A stretch of 64,000 nucleotides of DNA, from positions 211,616 to 275,615 of the forward strand of contig NZ_FZNQ01000003.1 of assembly GCF_900188065.1 (NCBI RefSeq), given 5' to 3'. The position numbers and the translations under genes are program-made. Numbering within the stretch: the first letter of the stretch is position 1; each line of letters starts with the position of its first letter. The notes below the pieces were generated by a model. That model did not search any database. It worked only from the letters and a program-made list of their open reading frames with translations, and was not told the DNA's origin. Positions 37,014-46,005 of the stretch are shown here, piece after piece. Source of the DNA: Halorubrum vacuolatum (GTDB lineage: Archaea > Halobacteriota > Halobacteria > Halobacteriales > Haloferacaceae).

Positions 37014-37673
37014 TCACCGCTCCGCGCAGTACTCGACGAAGTTCCGGAGTATCCGCAGCCCGGTCTCCCCGCTTTTTTCGGGGTGAAACTGCGTTCCGAA
37101 GACGTTTCCGGCCTCGTTGGCGATCACGGCCGGGAAGTCGACGCCGTAGTCGGCGGTCGCCACCACGGCATCGGCGTCGTCCGGTTCGGCGTAATAGGAG
37201 TGGACGAAGTAGGCGTACTCGCCGTCGACGCCCTCGACGATCGGGTGATCGCGGGTCACTGCGAGTTCGTTCCAGCCCATGTGTGGCACCTTGCGGTCCA
37301 CGTCGAACCGGACGTTGGTTCCGGGAACGAGGTCGAGACCGGTCACCTCCCCTTCGCCCTCGTGGTCGGCCTCCTCGCTGGAGGTGAGAAGCATCTGCAT
37401 CCCGAGACAGATCCCGAACAGCGGTCGGCCGGCCGCCGCGTGATCGGTGATCGCCTCGCGAAGCGGGCCGGCGTTCTCCATCCCCTCGCGGAACGCCCCG
37501 ACCCCGGGGAGGACGACGCCGTCTGCGGCCTCGAATGCGGCCGGGTCGTCGGTTATCTCCACGCCTGCGCCGGCCCGCTCCAGTCCACGGGTGACGGATC
37601 TGAGGTTCCCGAGGCCGTAGTCGATCACCACGACCTCGGCGAGCGTCTCCTCTGGTGGCTCGAAGGTGCTCAT
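37014..37673 (-). CDS. hisH: Imidazole glycerol phosphate synthase, glutaminase subunit HisH
   Basis: 219 residues, class I glutamine amidotransferase that feeds ammonia to HisF in histidine synthesis. It has the nucleophile Cys89 in GICLGMQ, the oxyanion strand PGVGAF near 56-61, and the His/Glu pair in FGTQFHPEKSG near 198-203. HisF is not in the window. A TATA-like gctttttt on the minus strand lies about 28 nt before the ATG, and the same T run may end transcription of the phnE gene. Confidence 0.95.
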   Translation of the reverse strand: MSTFEPPEETLAEVVVIDYGLGNLRSVTRGLERAGAGVEITDDPAAFEAADGVVLPGVGAFREGMENAGPLREAITDHAAAGRPLFGICLGMQMLLTSSEEADHEGEGEVTGLDLVPGTNVRFDVDRKVPHMGWNELAVTRDHPIVEGVDGEYAYFVHSYYAEPDDADAVVATADYGVDFPAVIANEAGNVFGTQFHPEKSGETGLRILRNFVEYCAER

Positions 37674-37728
37674 ACTGTCCGTGTGCGAGCGAGCAAAAAA
37701 GCGATTTCCCTTCGGTCCCCGGCTACGC

Positions 37729-38868
37729 CTATTTAAGCGCTGACTCCGCCATACGCCGTGGGAAACCGGTGATAAGCTCCCAGAGGCTCATCTCGATGTC
37801 ATCCGCTCGGAGCCGCGAGCGAAGTCGCTGGCTGAACAGCTCGACGGAGATGATGAGGATGAAGATCGAGATGAGCGTCGCCATCATGTTCGTAAACTGC
37901 AACAGGTTCTGCTGGGAGGTGACGATGAATCCCAGTCCACCCGCCCCGAGGACACCGACGGTGACGGCGATGCGGACGTTGATCTCGAAGATGTACAGCG
38001 TCCACGCAATGAAGGCGGTCCGAACCTGACTGAGCATTCCGAAGAACACGATCTGCGGTTTGCTCGCGCCGGTCGTCCGCATCGCCTCGATCGGCCCGTC
38101 CTCTATCTCCTCAAGCTCATCGACGAAGAGCCGTCCGAGGTTCCCGATCGTGTCGAACGCGATCGCCGTCGCCGCGGCTGCGGGACCGAGTCCCAGGAAC
38201 GGAATGAAGATAAGCGTCCAGATGATGGCGGGGATCGCCCGAATGAACGACATCGTCCCACGGAAGATGAAGTTGAACGGGAACGGCGTCACGCGCTCGG
38301 AGCCGAGGGTCCCGAACACTAACGCGAAGGGGAACCCGACCATCGTTCCGACGAACCCCATCGCGAGGGTGATTCCCGCCTCACCGAATATCTGGAAGAT
38401 CCCGAGTTCGGTGAAGAAGAACGCGTAGATGTCGGCGGTGCTCGGCGGCCACTGAAACAACAACCCACCGATCTCGGGGTCATACAGCAGGTTCTCGTGG
38501 CGCATGAACGAGATGTACTGTGTAAAATCGAGGAACGGGATCACATCGAAATAGAACGTGATCGGGAAGAACTCGCTCAGCGAATCGACGAAGGTTCCGA
38601 GCCGTGCGTCGGGGTCGAGAAGCTCCGTCGCAGCGAACGCCTGTACAGTGGTAAACGCGAGGAACCCGGCGAGTGCGACCCAGCCGACCGCTCGTCGCCG
38701 CCGTGTTTGCTTGATGTTCTCGAACTGCTCACGGATCCGCGTCGGCACATCCGAGGCCTGATCGTTTCGCACCCCGCCATCGCTCGCCGGCGTGTTTTTT
38801 GCGTCCACCGTCGGTTTCGCGCCGGTCCCCTCCGTCTCGTTGTCTCCGCGTCCATCGTCGGTGCTCAT
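37729..38868 (-). CDS. phnE: Phosphonate-type ABC transporter permease
   Basis: 379 residues. After a 60-residue polar, low-complexity N-terminus come an amphipathic segment and about six transmembrane helices of the PhnE type. The coupling helix region is EEIEDGPIEAMRTTGASKPQIVFFGMLSQVRTAF, with the EAA-like motif. A C-terminal tail of about 40 residues ends the protein. It follows phnC by 43 nt. Unlike many bacteria only one permease is present. Confidence 0.9.
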   Translation of the reverse strand: MSTDDGRGDNETEGTGAKPTVDAKNTPASDGGVRNDQASDVPTRIREQFENIKQTRRRRAVGWVALAGFLAFTTVQAFAATELLDPDARLGTFVDSLSEFFPITFYFDVIPFLDFTQYISFMRHENLLYDPEIGGLLFQWPPSTADIYAFFFTELGIFQIFGEAGITLAMGFVGTMVGFPFALVFGTLGSERVTPFPFNFIFRGTMSFIRAIPAIIWTLIFIPFLGLGPAAAATAIAFDTIGNLGRLFVDELEEIEDGPIEAMRTTGASKPQIVFFGMLSQVRTAFIAWTLYIFEINVRIAVTVGVLGAGGLGFIVTSQQNLLQFTNMMATLISIFILIISVELFSQRLRSRLRADDIEMSLWELITGFPRRMAESALK

Positions 38869-38911
38869 TCGTGGATCGACCTCGTTTGTGCGCCGAGTCG
38901 GTCGGTTCGGC

Positions 38912-39697
38912 TCACGTCGCTGCGGCCTCCTCGTTCGTCTCCTTCGAACGATTTCCGTCGGTTGCGAACATTCCTTCGGTGTCGATGTCACCGTAGAGGT
39001 CATCGATGACGTCGATGGTGAGGTCCTCGCGGTAGCCGTCGAACACCTTCCGCCCGTCCCGCAGTCCGATGAACCGGTGGCCGAACTTCCGGGCGATGTT
39101 GACCTGATGGAGGCTACAAAACGTCGTCAGGTCTCGCTCCTCGGAGGCGGTTCGGAGGCACCCCATCACGCTCTGTGCGCTTCCCGGGTCGAGGCTCGCG
39201 ACGGGCTCGTCAGCCAGCAGGACGTCCGGCCGCTGGACCAACGCGCGGGCGATGCCGACCCGCTGTTGTTGTCCACCGCTCATCCGCCGTGCCTTCTGTT
39301 CTGACTCCTCCAGCAACCCGACGGTATCGAGCGCCTCGAGCGCGCGATGCTTCTCGGAGGTGTCCTGCAACTGGAGGACGCTTGAGAGGAACCCGGTGCG
39401 GTGAATCCCGCCGGAGAGCGCGTTCGAGTACGCCGACATATCGCCGATGATGTTGTGTTGCTGGAAGATCATCGCCACCTCCGGTCTGGGCGACGTCATC
39501 GGTTCGCCGTCGATCACGATCCGCCCCTCGGTGGGTTGAAGCAGCCCGCTCATCGTCCGGAGGAGCGTCGACTTCCCGGACCCGGAGACGCCGAGGACGA
39601 TGACGAACTCGCCTGCGGGCACCTCGAAGGAGACGTCATCGAGGGCGACGACATCCCCGTAGCGTTTGGTCACTCCGTCCACTTCGATATAACTCAT
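38912..39697 (-). CDS. phnC: Phosphonate-type ABC transporter ATP-binding protein
   Basis: 261 residues. Walker A GVSGSGKST near 35-43, ABC signature MSGGQQQRVGIARAL near 141-155 and Walker B DVLLADEPVASLDPG follow in order. The PhnC-specific spacing and the C-terminal GLRDGRKVFDG match the family. The substrate could be phosphonate, phosphite or a related oxyanion. It follows phnD by 25 nt. Confidence 0.93.
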   Translation of the reverse strand: MSYIEVDGVTKRYGDVVALDDVSFEVPAGEFVIVLGVSGSGKSTLLRTMSGLLQPTEGRIVIDGEPMTSPRPEVAMIFQQHNIIGDMSAYSNALSGGIHRTGFLSSVLQLQDTSEKHRALEALDTVGLLEESEQKARRMSGGQQQRVGIARALVQRPDVLLADEPVASLDPGSAQSVMGCLRTASEERDLTTFCSLHQVNIARKFGHRFIGLRDGRKVFDGYREDLTIDVIDDLYGDIDTEGMFATDGNRSKETNEEAAAT

Positions 39698-39722
39698 GAG
39701 TAAAACGAGTTATTCAGCTGGC

Positions 39723-40850
39723 TTACAGGTCGCCCCAATCCAATCCGAGCTCTTGGCCGAGCTCGACGATCGGGTCGAAGTCCTCGTGCGATGCCTCCAC
39801 CACGCCACTGAACCAGAGTTCGTGATCCTCGACGAGCTGGCGGTCGCTGAGTTCGTCGTCGCTGAGGTCGTCCTCGTCGGCATCGAGGACGCTCGGGTCG
39901 ACGTTGAGCGCCTCGGCGACGTCGGCCATCGAATCGTGTTCGAACGCCTCCTGGGGGGCGTCGATCATCAATTGGGTGAGCTCGTCCTTGATCGACTCCT
40001 CCCAGGCCGCGTTGCTCACGATGGGCGCTCGCGGGATCGGGTCGGAGACGCCGAGAAGTTGGAGTTCGGGCTCACGCGTCCCGGCATCGTCGTACTCGGC
40101 GGAGATGTCGACGAAGTCCTGGGACATCTCGTCGAACTGCTCCTGTGGAACGTGCGCGGCCGTCGAGAACGCGCCGGTGCCGGCGGCGGCGATCCGGTCG
40201 TCCTCGATCATCTGTTCGCGGGCGGTCGTGTGGTCGGACGTTCGCAATTCGAAGTCATCGGGCGAACCGCCGGGCGCACTGCCGATGTCGAGTCCGGCGT
40301 TTCGGAGGGTCAAAAGCGGGAACAGCGTCCCGGAGACGGAGGTCGGTTCCGCGGTCGCGACGGTTTCGCCTTCGAGATCCGATAGCTCCTCGATACCACT
40401 GTCTGGCGTCGTCGTAATGAGCGAGAAGTACTGCTCGGCCCCAAACGCGACGCGCATCCCCGTCACATCGATCTCCTCGGGAACCTGCGCGACTGCGCCG
40501 GGTGAGGTGTCCGCGAAGACGCGGTCATCCTCTTCCGCCCGTCGGAGTTCCTGAATGGTACCGGAGTAGTCTGCCGTCGGCTGGCCGACGATCTCCACGT
40601 CGGCCTCGGACTCGAGGTATCGGAACAGTGGCTGATACTGGACCTCGATGTCGATCGCTTCCTCCGCCGGGTTCATGATCCAGCGGATCTCGGTCACGTC
40701 ATCCACGTCGCCCGCGGTTGCGCCGTCATCAGCGCCCGCGTCGTCCGCGCCCGCATCGTCGTCAGCACACCCTGCAAGGCCGATGATTCCCGCCGCCCCA
40801 GCGGCTTTAACAAATCTCCGTCTGTTCGCCGACCACCTGTTGTCGGACAT
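39723..40850 (-). CDS. phnD: Phosphonate-type ABC transporter substrate-binding lipoprotein
   Basis: 375 residues. A Tat signal with RRRFVKAAGAAGIIGLAGC ends in a lipobox (LAGC), then an Asp/Ala-rich spacer and a PhnD-like type II periplasmic binding fold. The true start is at 40850; frames further upstream are not protein-like. First gene of the operon phnD-C-E. No C-P lyase or phosphonatase is encoded within the window. An A+T-rich patch on the minus strand (aaccatttac, near 40874-40883) may be the TATA element. Confidence 0.9.
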   Translation of the reverse strand: MSDNRWSANRRRFVKAAGAAGIIGLAGCADDDAGADDAGADDGATAGDVDDVTEIRWIMNPAEEAIDIEVQYQPLFRYLESEADVEIVGQPTADYSGTIQELRRAEEDDRVFADTSPGAVAQVPEEIDVTGMRVAFGAEQYFSLITTTPDSGIEELSDLEGETVATAEPTSVSGTLFPLLTLRNAGLDIGSAPGGSPDDFELRTSDHTTAREQMIEDDRIAAAGTGAFSTAAHVPQEQFDEMSQDFVDISAEYDDAGTREPELQLLGVSDPIPRAPIVSNAAWEESIKDELTQLMIDAPQEAFEHDSMADVAEALNVDPSVLDADEDDLSDDELSDRQLVEDHELWFSGVVEASHEDFDPIVELGQELGLDWGDL

Positions 40851-41092
40851 AAATGAGCCTTTTCGCGAGCCAGTAAATGGTTTTCTATGTTCTCTATGGT
40901 GTCCTCCCCTGAACATTGGTCTCACGGCCGGAGGTGCCGAAATCCGATGATTTTGTGTACGGCTGATCGAGGATTCGGCCACGACTCTGGTGAAATACGA
41001 CGAGCAGTCACCGTGTCCTGAATTCGACTTCCGATAGTCGAATACTCCTCACACGGATGACCGTGGCCGTCGATCGTTCATCCGGTCGCGCT

Positions 41093-41731
41093 TCAAAACT
41101 CGCCGAGCCGCGACTGCCCGCCGTCCGTCGACTCCCCGAGCCCCGAGAGGTCGGCCGCATGGGCGATCGTCTGGAAGAAGCCGTCACGCTTGCTTCGGTC
41201 GTACAGCGTCGCCGCCGGATGCACGGAGAGCAACACCCGGCGTGGACGGTCGCCGATCCGCACGTCGACGACGGATCCCGACTCGGCCGTGATGCCCACC
41301 GACCGGTCGAGGAGGTGCTCGCTCGGCACCTTCCCGAGGGTGACGATCAGCTCGGGGTCGAGCCGGTCGACCTCCGTCTCGAGGTATCCTCGGCAGTTGG
41401 CGAGCTCCGTCGTCGTCGGATCGCGGTTCTCGGGCGGGCGACAGCGCACACAGTTGGTGATCCGCACCTCCGATCGGTCGATGCCGGCCGCCCGAAGCGC
41501 CTCATCCAGCACGTCGCCGGATCGACCGACGAACGGCTCGCCCTCGGCGTCCTCGTTCGCGCCCGGACCCTCCCCGAGGAACAGCAGGTCGGCGTCGGTC
41601 GGCCCGACGCCGTTGACGATCCGGCTTCGTGACTCGACGAGCGCAGGACAGCGCTCACACGACTGGACACACAGCGACCCGTCGAGGACGTCGCGTCGAT
41701 TCGTATCCTCGACCGGATCTCGCTCTTTCAT
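41093..41731 (-). CDS. Family 4 uracil-DNA glycosylase (Fe-S cluster)
   Basis: 212 residues. Motif A is GEGPGANEDAEGEPFVG, with the acidic Glu-Asp typical of family 4 enzymes, and motif 2 is LSVHPAATLY. Cysteines in SLCVQSCERC and NCVRCRPPENRDP are placed to hold a [4Fe-4S] cluster. Removes uracil from DNA. Start at 41731 is supported by a minus-strand TATA-like cgataataag about 25 nt upstream. Confidence 0.9.
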   Translation of the reverse strand: MKERDPVEDTNRRDVLDGSLCVQSCERCPALVESRSRIVNGVGPTDADLLFLGEGPGANEDAEGEPFVGRSGDVLDEALRAAGIDRSEVRITNCVRCRPPENRDPTTTELANCRGYLETEVDRLDPELIVTLGKVPSEHLLDRSVGITAESGSVVDVRIGDRPRRVLLSVHPAATLYDRSKRDGFFQTIAHAADLSGLGESTDGGQSRLGEF

Positions 41732-41788
41732 GCATTTGGCGGTGGTCGGAGCGATAATAAGTGCGGCCGATCCGTGTCGACTCGTCCC

Positions 41789-41863
41789 GATCAGCGTCGC
41801 TCTCGAATCATATGATCAGCGTCGCTCTCGAATCATATGATCAGCGTCGCTCTCGACTCGTAT
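41789..41863. repeat. 25-bp tandem repeat, three copies
   Basis: Copies of a unit starting gatcagcgtcgctctcgaat lie at 41789-41813, 41814-41838 and 41839-41863. The first two are identical, the third differs at two positions. They lie between the DUF99 stop and the uracil-DNA glycosylase promoter, in DNA with no gene. Confidence 0.9.
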
Positions 41864-41878
41864 CGATCGGTGTCCGCC

Positions 41879-42472
41879 TCACCGCTCGACCGCCGACCGG
41901 TGTGCCCCCGCCGCGATCTTTGCTATGCGAACCGGTTCCGGCCGGCGGAACCCCTCGCGGACGAGCGCACGGATCGTCGCCTCCGGGTCATCACCGTTCG
42001 TCGCCGAGCCCTCCCGTGTCGCCCCGACGGATCGGACGAAGATCGGGACCGATCCGTCGCGGTCCCCTCCGGGCTCGACCCGTCGCCGTGGCGGGAGGCG
42101 ACGATAGACGGCGAGCCGTTCGGCGAGTGCGGATCCGTCGAAGGCCGCCCGCAGCGCGGGCTCCAACCCGGGGCTTTCCTCGTAGCTCACCGCAAAGACG
42201 GGTCGGCCGGTCGCCTCGTGGATCCGATGAAGGTCGAGGAGGTTGAACCACGCGGGAGCGACCCCGGCACAACAGATCCGACGGATGTCCTCGCGGTCGA
42301 GCGATTCGAAACAGCGGATCACCGCGTCGGTGGCGTCCGTGCCGCCGACCGTACACGTCTCGAAGGCGAGTCCATCGAGGGTTCCGTTCGCCCGGACCAC
42401 CGCCCCGGCGAGCCGGCTCCGTCGCTCGCCGTCGGAAAAGGCGACGCCGAGGGTCCGGCTCCCCGGACGCAC
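41879..42472 (-). CDS. DUF99 (UPF0215) protein, endonuclease V-like fold
   Basis: 197 residues from a GTG start. RTLGVAFSD, the LAGAVVRANGTLDGLAFE and VGGTDATDAVIRCF segments and VFAVSYEESPGLEPAL follow the UPF0215 pattern, which is related to endonuclease V. Activity is not established. The start shares one base with the stop of the preceding DUF5786 gene (TAGTG), so it is translated with it. Confidence 0.8.
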   Translation of the reverse strand: MRPGSRTLGVAFSDGERRSRLAGAVVRANGTLDGLAFETCTVGGTDATDAVIRCFESLDREDIRRICCAGVAPAWFNLLDLHRIHEATGRPVFAVSYEESPGLEPALRAAFDGSALAERLAVYRRLPPRRRVEPGGDRDGSVPIFVRSVGATREGSATNGDDPEATIRALVREGFRRPEPVRIAKIAAGAHRSAVER

Positions 42473-42681
42473 TACGGCTCCGCCGGTTCGTCCGCGTCGT
42501 CCCCCGTTTTGATCGCCGCGAGCCGGTCGAGCAGCTCGTCGGTCGACGCGCCGGGTTCGTACTCGACTGAGCCCCGGTGTGTTTCGCGGCTCGTCTCGAT
42601 GGCGTCGTCGTCGCCAACGTCAGTTCCGTGTGGTCGGTTCCCCTGTTCGGCTTCGTCGTAGCTCCCGAAGCCCATGTCCAT
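42472..42681 (-). CDS. DUF5786 small acidic protein
   Basis: 69 residues, starting MDMGFGSYDEAEQGNRPHG; the GFGSYDEAEQ block is the family signature. A shorter form from the second Met is possible, but a minus-strand TATA-like gatttatg near 42705-42712 lies 28 nt before the first. The unusual one-base overlap with the DUF99 gene makes an operon of the two. Confidence 0.75.
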   Translation of the reverse strand: MDMGFGSYDEAEQGNRPHGTDVGDDDAIETSRETHRGSVEYEPGASTDELLDRLAAIKTGDDADEPAEP

Positions 42682-42825
42682 GTGAACGTACTCGCTCGCT
42701 CGGCATAAATCTCGGGCTCTCCGACCGCTTCCGCGACGGCCTGGTCCGGGGGGAATCCGGGGCGACATCGTCGCCCGACCCCGAATGACTCCACCTTTTT
42801 CAACGCCGCGGTCGTGGGGACGCGC

Positions 42826-43452
42826 ATGGAACCGATCACCGTCACCGCGGACGCCGAGGAGTTCACCTGCAACGCGTATCTCGTTCCGGGGGACGCCCCC
42901 ACGCTCGTCGACGCCGGCTCGATGCCGGGCGTCGCAGACGTCATCACCGAGCACGTCGACGAACTCGACCGGGTCGTCTTGACCCATCAACACGGCGATC
43001 ACGTGGGCGAGCTCGACGCCGTCCTTGACCGGTTCGATGCGACCCTGTTCGCCTACGGCGACCATCCCCGCCGTGACGTCGCCATTGAGGACGGCGACGA
43101 GGTGCTCATCGGGGACGAACCCTGCGAGGTGGTCTACACGCCCGGCCACGCCGCCGATCACGTCACCTTCCTCGGGGAGGAGCGGCTCTACAGCGGCGAC
43201 GTCGTCGTGTATAACGACGGGGCGTTCGAGGACGGCTCCTTCGGCCGCACGGACCTCGCCGGTCAGTCACGCGAACGGCTCATCGCGAGCCTCGACACGC
43301 TCCTCGAACGGCTTCCGGACACCCTGCAGGCGATGTATCCCGGCCACGGCGACGTCTATCGTGCGGCCGACGGCGACGAACCGGTTCGGGCCGTCATCGA
43401 ACGCGCCCTCACGCGCGCCGAGCGTCGCGAGCCGAAGTATCCCCAGGAGTGA
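42826..43452 (+). CDS. Metallo-beta-lactamase-fold hydrolase
   Basis: 208 residues with the metal motif THQHGDHVGELD (HxHxDH), the Asp in NAYLVPGDAPTLVDAG, GHAADH (third ligand set) and a late MYPGHGDVYR. Substrate unknown; glyoxalase II-like and beta-lactamase-like enzymes share this pattern. TATA-like ctttttcaa lies about 25 to 33 nt before the start. Confidence 0.85.
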   Translation: MEPITVTADAEEFTCNAYLVPGDAPTLVDAGSMPGVADVITEHVDELDRVVLTHQHGDHVGELDAVLDRFDATLFAYGDHPRRDVAIEDGDEVLIGDEPCEVVYTPGHAADHVTFLGEERLYSGDVVVYNDGAFEDGSFGRTDLAGQSRERLIASLDTLLERLPDTLQAMYPGHGDVYRAADGDEPVRAVIERALTRAERREPKYPQE

Positions 43453-43519
43453 GGCTATCGGACGTGACACCGGCGTCGGGAGCACGGCCCTTATACCCGT
43501 CCGGGGGATAGCCGTGGAT

Positions 43520-43717
43520 ATGTCCACGCGTCTCACCTTCACCGACGACGGCGCCGAGGTCGTCTATCGGGGGACCGAGTTCACCCTCGAGAAGGAGCTC
43601 ATCGAGGAGGCGACCGGAAAGCCGTATCACGACGTCACCGATCACGAGGTGTTGCGGATCGTCGATGAGGACCCGGTCTTCGACGGCGAGCCGGTCCGGA
43701 TCGGCGACGTCCTCTGA
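43520..43717 (+). CDS. DUF5800 small protein
   Basis: 65 residues. RLTFTDDGAEVVYRGTEFTLE and the acidic end DEDPVFDGEPVRIGDVL are the family signature. Function unknown. Follows the metallo-hydrolase by 67 nt on the same strand and may belong to its transcript. Confidence 0.7.
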   Translation: MSTRLTFTDDGAEVVYRGTEFTLEKELIEEATGKPYHDVTDHEVLRIVDEDPVFDGEPVRIGDVL

Positions 43718-43747
43718 CCGACGGATCGTCCGTCGACCGTCCGGCCT

Positions 43748-44095
43748 TTATAAGTCAACCCCGCCGAGGAACGCCTGACACTCCACGGTCCGCCCCTCGG
43801 GGTCGTCCGCGAAGAACTGGTAGATGTCGTATTTCGGGTTCCCGTGTGGTTCCTCCCGGGCCACGTCGGACAGCCGCTCGTGGGCGCGGTCGACCGCGTC
43901 GCGGTCGGGGTAGACGAACGTGAGTATCCCGCAAGTATCCGCGCTCTCGCGCGCACAGAAGCCGAACCGGAAGTCGCCGTAGCCGAGGATCGTACAGTCC
44001 GGCTGTTCGATCCGCACCTCCGCGTCCAACCGTTCGACGTAGAACTCGACGACCGCATCGAGCCGCTCCGTGGCATAAAAGACGATCCCGTCCAT
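43748..44095 (-). CDS. Glyoxalase/VOC-family protein
   Basis: 115 residues in the two-beta-alpha-beta pattern of the vicinal oxygen chelate family (GIVFYATERLDAVVEFYVERL, then DPEGRTVECQAF at the end). Role unknown. Start is supported by a minus-strand TATA-like cttttatctatc near 44115-44126, about 25 nt upstream. Confidence 0.82.
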   Translation of the reverse strand: MDGIVFYATERLDAVVEFYVERLDAEVRIEQPDCTILGYGDFRFGFCARESADTCGILTFVYPDRDAVDRAHERLSDVAREEPHGNPKYDIYQFFADDPEGRTVECQAFLGGVDL

Positions 44096-44261
44096 GTCCG
44101 CGTCGACTCCCGGGCGATAGATAAAAGCGCACCCGCCAGCGGCCCGTTTCCCCGCGTCGCATCCGTTCGTACCTGTTCCGAAAACGGACCGCCCGGGTCG
44201 TCACCGCACGTTCGTTGCCGTCGGCTGCACGCTTTTTACCCGACCGGACGCAGAATCAGCC

Positions 44262-45020
44262 ATGACGTTCAGCATCTGCGTCCGTGAGCGGTACACCGAC
44301 GACTCCGGCGCGGATCAGGTTCGGTTCGGCGTGGCGGTGACGACCCGGCTTCCGGCCGTCGGGACGCTCTGCCCGTTCGTCTCCGAGCACGGCGCGGTGG
44401 CGACACAGTCGCTCGTCAACGTCGACCTCGGGCGTCGGGGGCTCGCGTATCTCGAGGACGGGCTCGCGATCGGCGACGCGCTCGAAGCCCTGCTCAACGC
44501 GGACAAGGGGCGGGAGGGGAGACAGGTTCACGGGATCGACGCCGAGCGGACGTTCGCGTTCTCCGGCGACGACTGCGTCGGGTGGTACGGCCACGACCTC
44601 GGCCAGAACTTCACCGTCGCCGGCAACATGCTCGTCGGCGAGGCGGTGATCGAGGAGACGGCGGCGGCGTACGCCGCGGACGCACACGGCGAGCGACCGT
44701 TGGCCGAGCGGCTCATCGACGCGCTTTCGGCGGGCCACGCGGTCGGCGGCGACAAACGCGAGGACCTCCCGGTGCAATCGGCGGCCCTGAAGGTTGCGAC
44801 CACCGAGCCGACCCCGATGGGTGAGCCCCTGTACAACGACCTTCGTGTCGATGCGACGGAGACGCCGATCGACGACCTGCGGGCGACGTTCGAGGCCGCA
44901 AAACGTGGCTGGGAGGACGCGATGGATCGCTACGCCGACGCCTCCGAGGCGGACTCGATCGACGGGGCCGCCGAACCGGACGCCGAGGAACCCGTGGAGA
45001 GGACCGATCCGGACCGGTGA
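44262..45020 (+). CDS. DUF1028 protein (Ntn hydrolase-like)
   Basis: 252 residues. The DUF1028 pattern is VRFGVAVTTRLPAVGTLCPFV, GAVATQSLVNVDLGRRGL and DCVGWYGHDLGQNFTVAGNML. DUF1028 members have an Ntn-hydrolase fold with uncertain substrate. The last 35 residues are an acidic tail. A TATA-like ctttttacc is about 28 nt upstream. Confidence 0.83.
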   Translation: MTFSICVRERYTDDSGADQVRFGVAVTTRLPAVGTLCPFVSEHGAVATQSLVNVDLGRRGLAYLEDGLAIGDALEALLNADKGREGRQVHGIDAERTFAFSGDDCVGWYGHDLGQNFTVAGNMLVGEAVIEETAAAYAADAHGERPLAERLIDALSAGHAVGGDKREDLPVQSAALKVATTEPTPMGEPLYNDLRVDATETPIDDLRATFEAAKRGWEDAMDRYADASEADSIDGAAEPDAEEPVERTDPDR

Positions 45021-45026
45021 GCGGGC

Positions 45027-45896
45027 TCAGTAGCGAAGCCTCGCGAGCACCGGGAGGTGATCGGAGGGATACCGTCCCCGATCGTCGCGGTCGGCGAGGG
45101 TCGCGAACGCGTCGACCTCGACGCCCGGAGAGACGAGCACGTGGTCGATCCGCCGGTTCGCGATCAGGGTCTCGAAGTCGGTGACGCTCGTCCTCGGTCC
45201 GTGTCGAAGGCTCGCAGCCGCGGCCGCGTCGACGAGCGTGCCCCCATCGCTTCCGGGCTCGACCGAGGGGTCTCCGGCCTCGACGCCGTCGCTTCCGCCG
45301 ATCAATGCTCGATGCGGCGGCGACCCTGCGGTGCAGTTGAAGTCGCCGACGAGCACGACCGGCCGGCCGTCCGCGAGCCTCGGGAGTCGCCGGCGGATGA
45401 GCCGGGCGCCTTCGAGCCGGGCACGCTCGCCCTCGTGGTCGAGGTGGGTGGTGAGAAACAGGATGCCGTCGTCCGCGTCCTCACGCTCCCCGCCGACCTC
45501 ACGCTCTCCGCCGTCGTCGTTCCCCCGCGGTTCGACGTGCGCCCACGTCGCGATCCGGGGATGTGTCGCGTCCCAGCCCGTGGACGGTTCATTGGGTGTG
45601 TCGGAGAGCCAGAAGGTGCCGCTATCGACGATCCGCCAGCGGTCGCGTCGTACCGCGATCGGGCAGGCTTCCCCCGTTCCGTCCGCGCGTCGGCCCCGTC
45701 CGACGAACTCGTATCCCGGGAGGGCGGCTTCGAGATCCCGCCGCTGTTCCGGCAGCGGCTCCTGCAAGCCGACGACGTCCGGATCGTGAAACCGAACGAG
45801 CGCCGTGAGTCCCTCCCGGCGCATCGACCAGACGTCGTGGTGGTCGTACCGGTTGGCATAGCGCACGTTGTAGCTCATCGCCCGGAGCCGTGTCAT
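45027..45896 (-). CDS. Endonuclease/exonuclease/phosphatase family protein
   Basis: 289 residues. The signature MSYNVRYAN (Asn), VVGLQEP (metal Glu), TTHLDHEGERARLEGARLI, VLVGDFNCTAGSPPH and the final SDHLPVLARLRY are all present, so the active site is intact. Closest in style to the secreted or cytoplasmic phosphodiesterases of this superfamily. The start at 45896 is preferred, with a TATA-like cttttacc about 33 nt upstream on the minus strand. Confidence 0.87.
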   Translation of the reverse strand: MTRLRAMSYNVRYANRYDHHDVWSMRREGLTALVRFHDPDVVGLQEPLPEQRRDLEAALPGYEFVGRGRRADGTGEACPIAVRRDRWRIVDSGTFWLSDTPNEPSTGWDATHPRIATWAHVEPRGNDDGGEREVGGEREDADDGILFLTTHLDHEGERARLEGARLIRRRLPRLADGRPVVLVGDFNCTAGSPPHRALIGGSDGVEAGDPSVEPGSDGGTLVDAAAAASLRHGPRTSVTDFETLIANRRIDHVLVSPGVEVDAFATLADRDDRGRYPSDHLPVLARLRY

Positions 45897-46005
45897 CGAT
45901 ACACGGATCGCCGGCGGGCGGGTAAAAGATGCGGGATCGACGCCGCCGGACCGGCCGTCGGAGGCGGGGTGTCACCGGGTTCGGAACGTGGCGGTGCCCG
46001 TCGCA

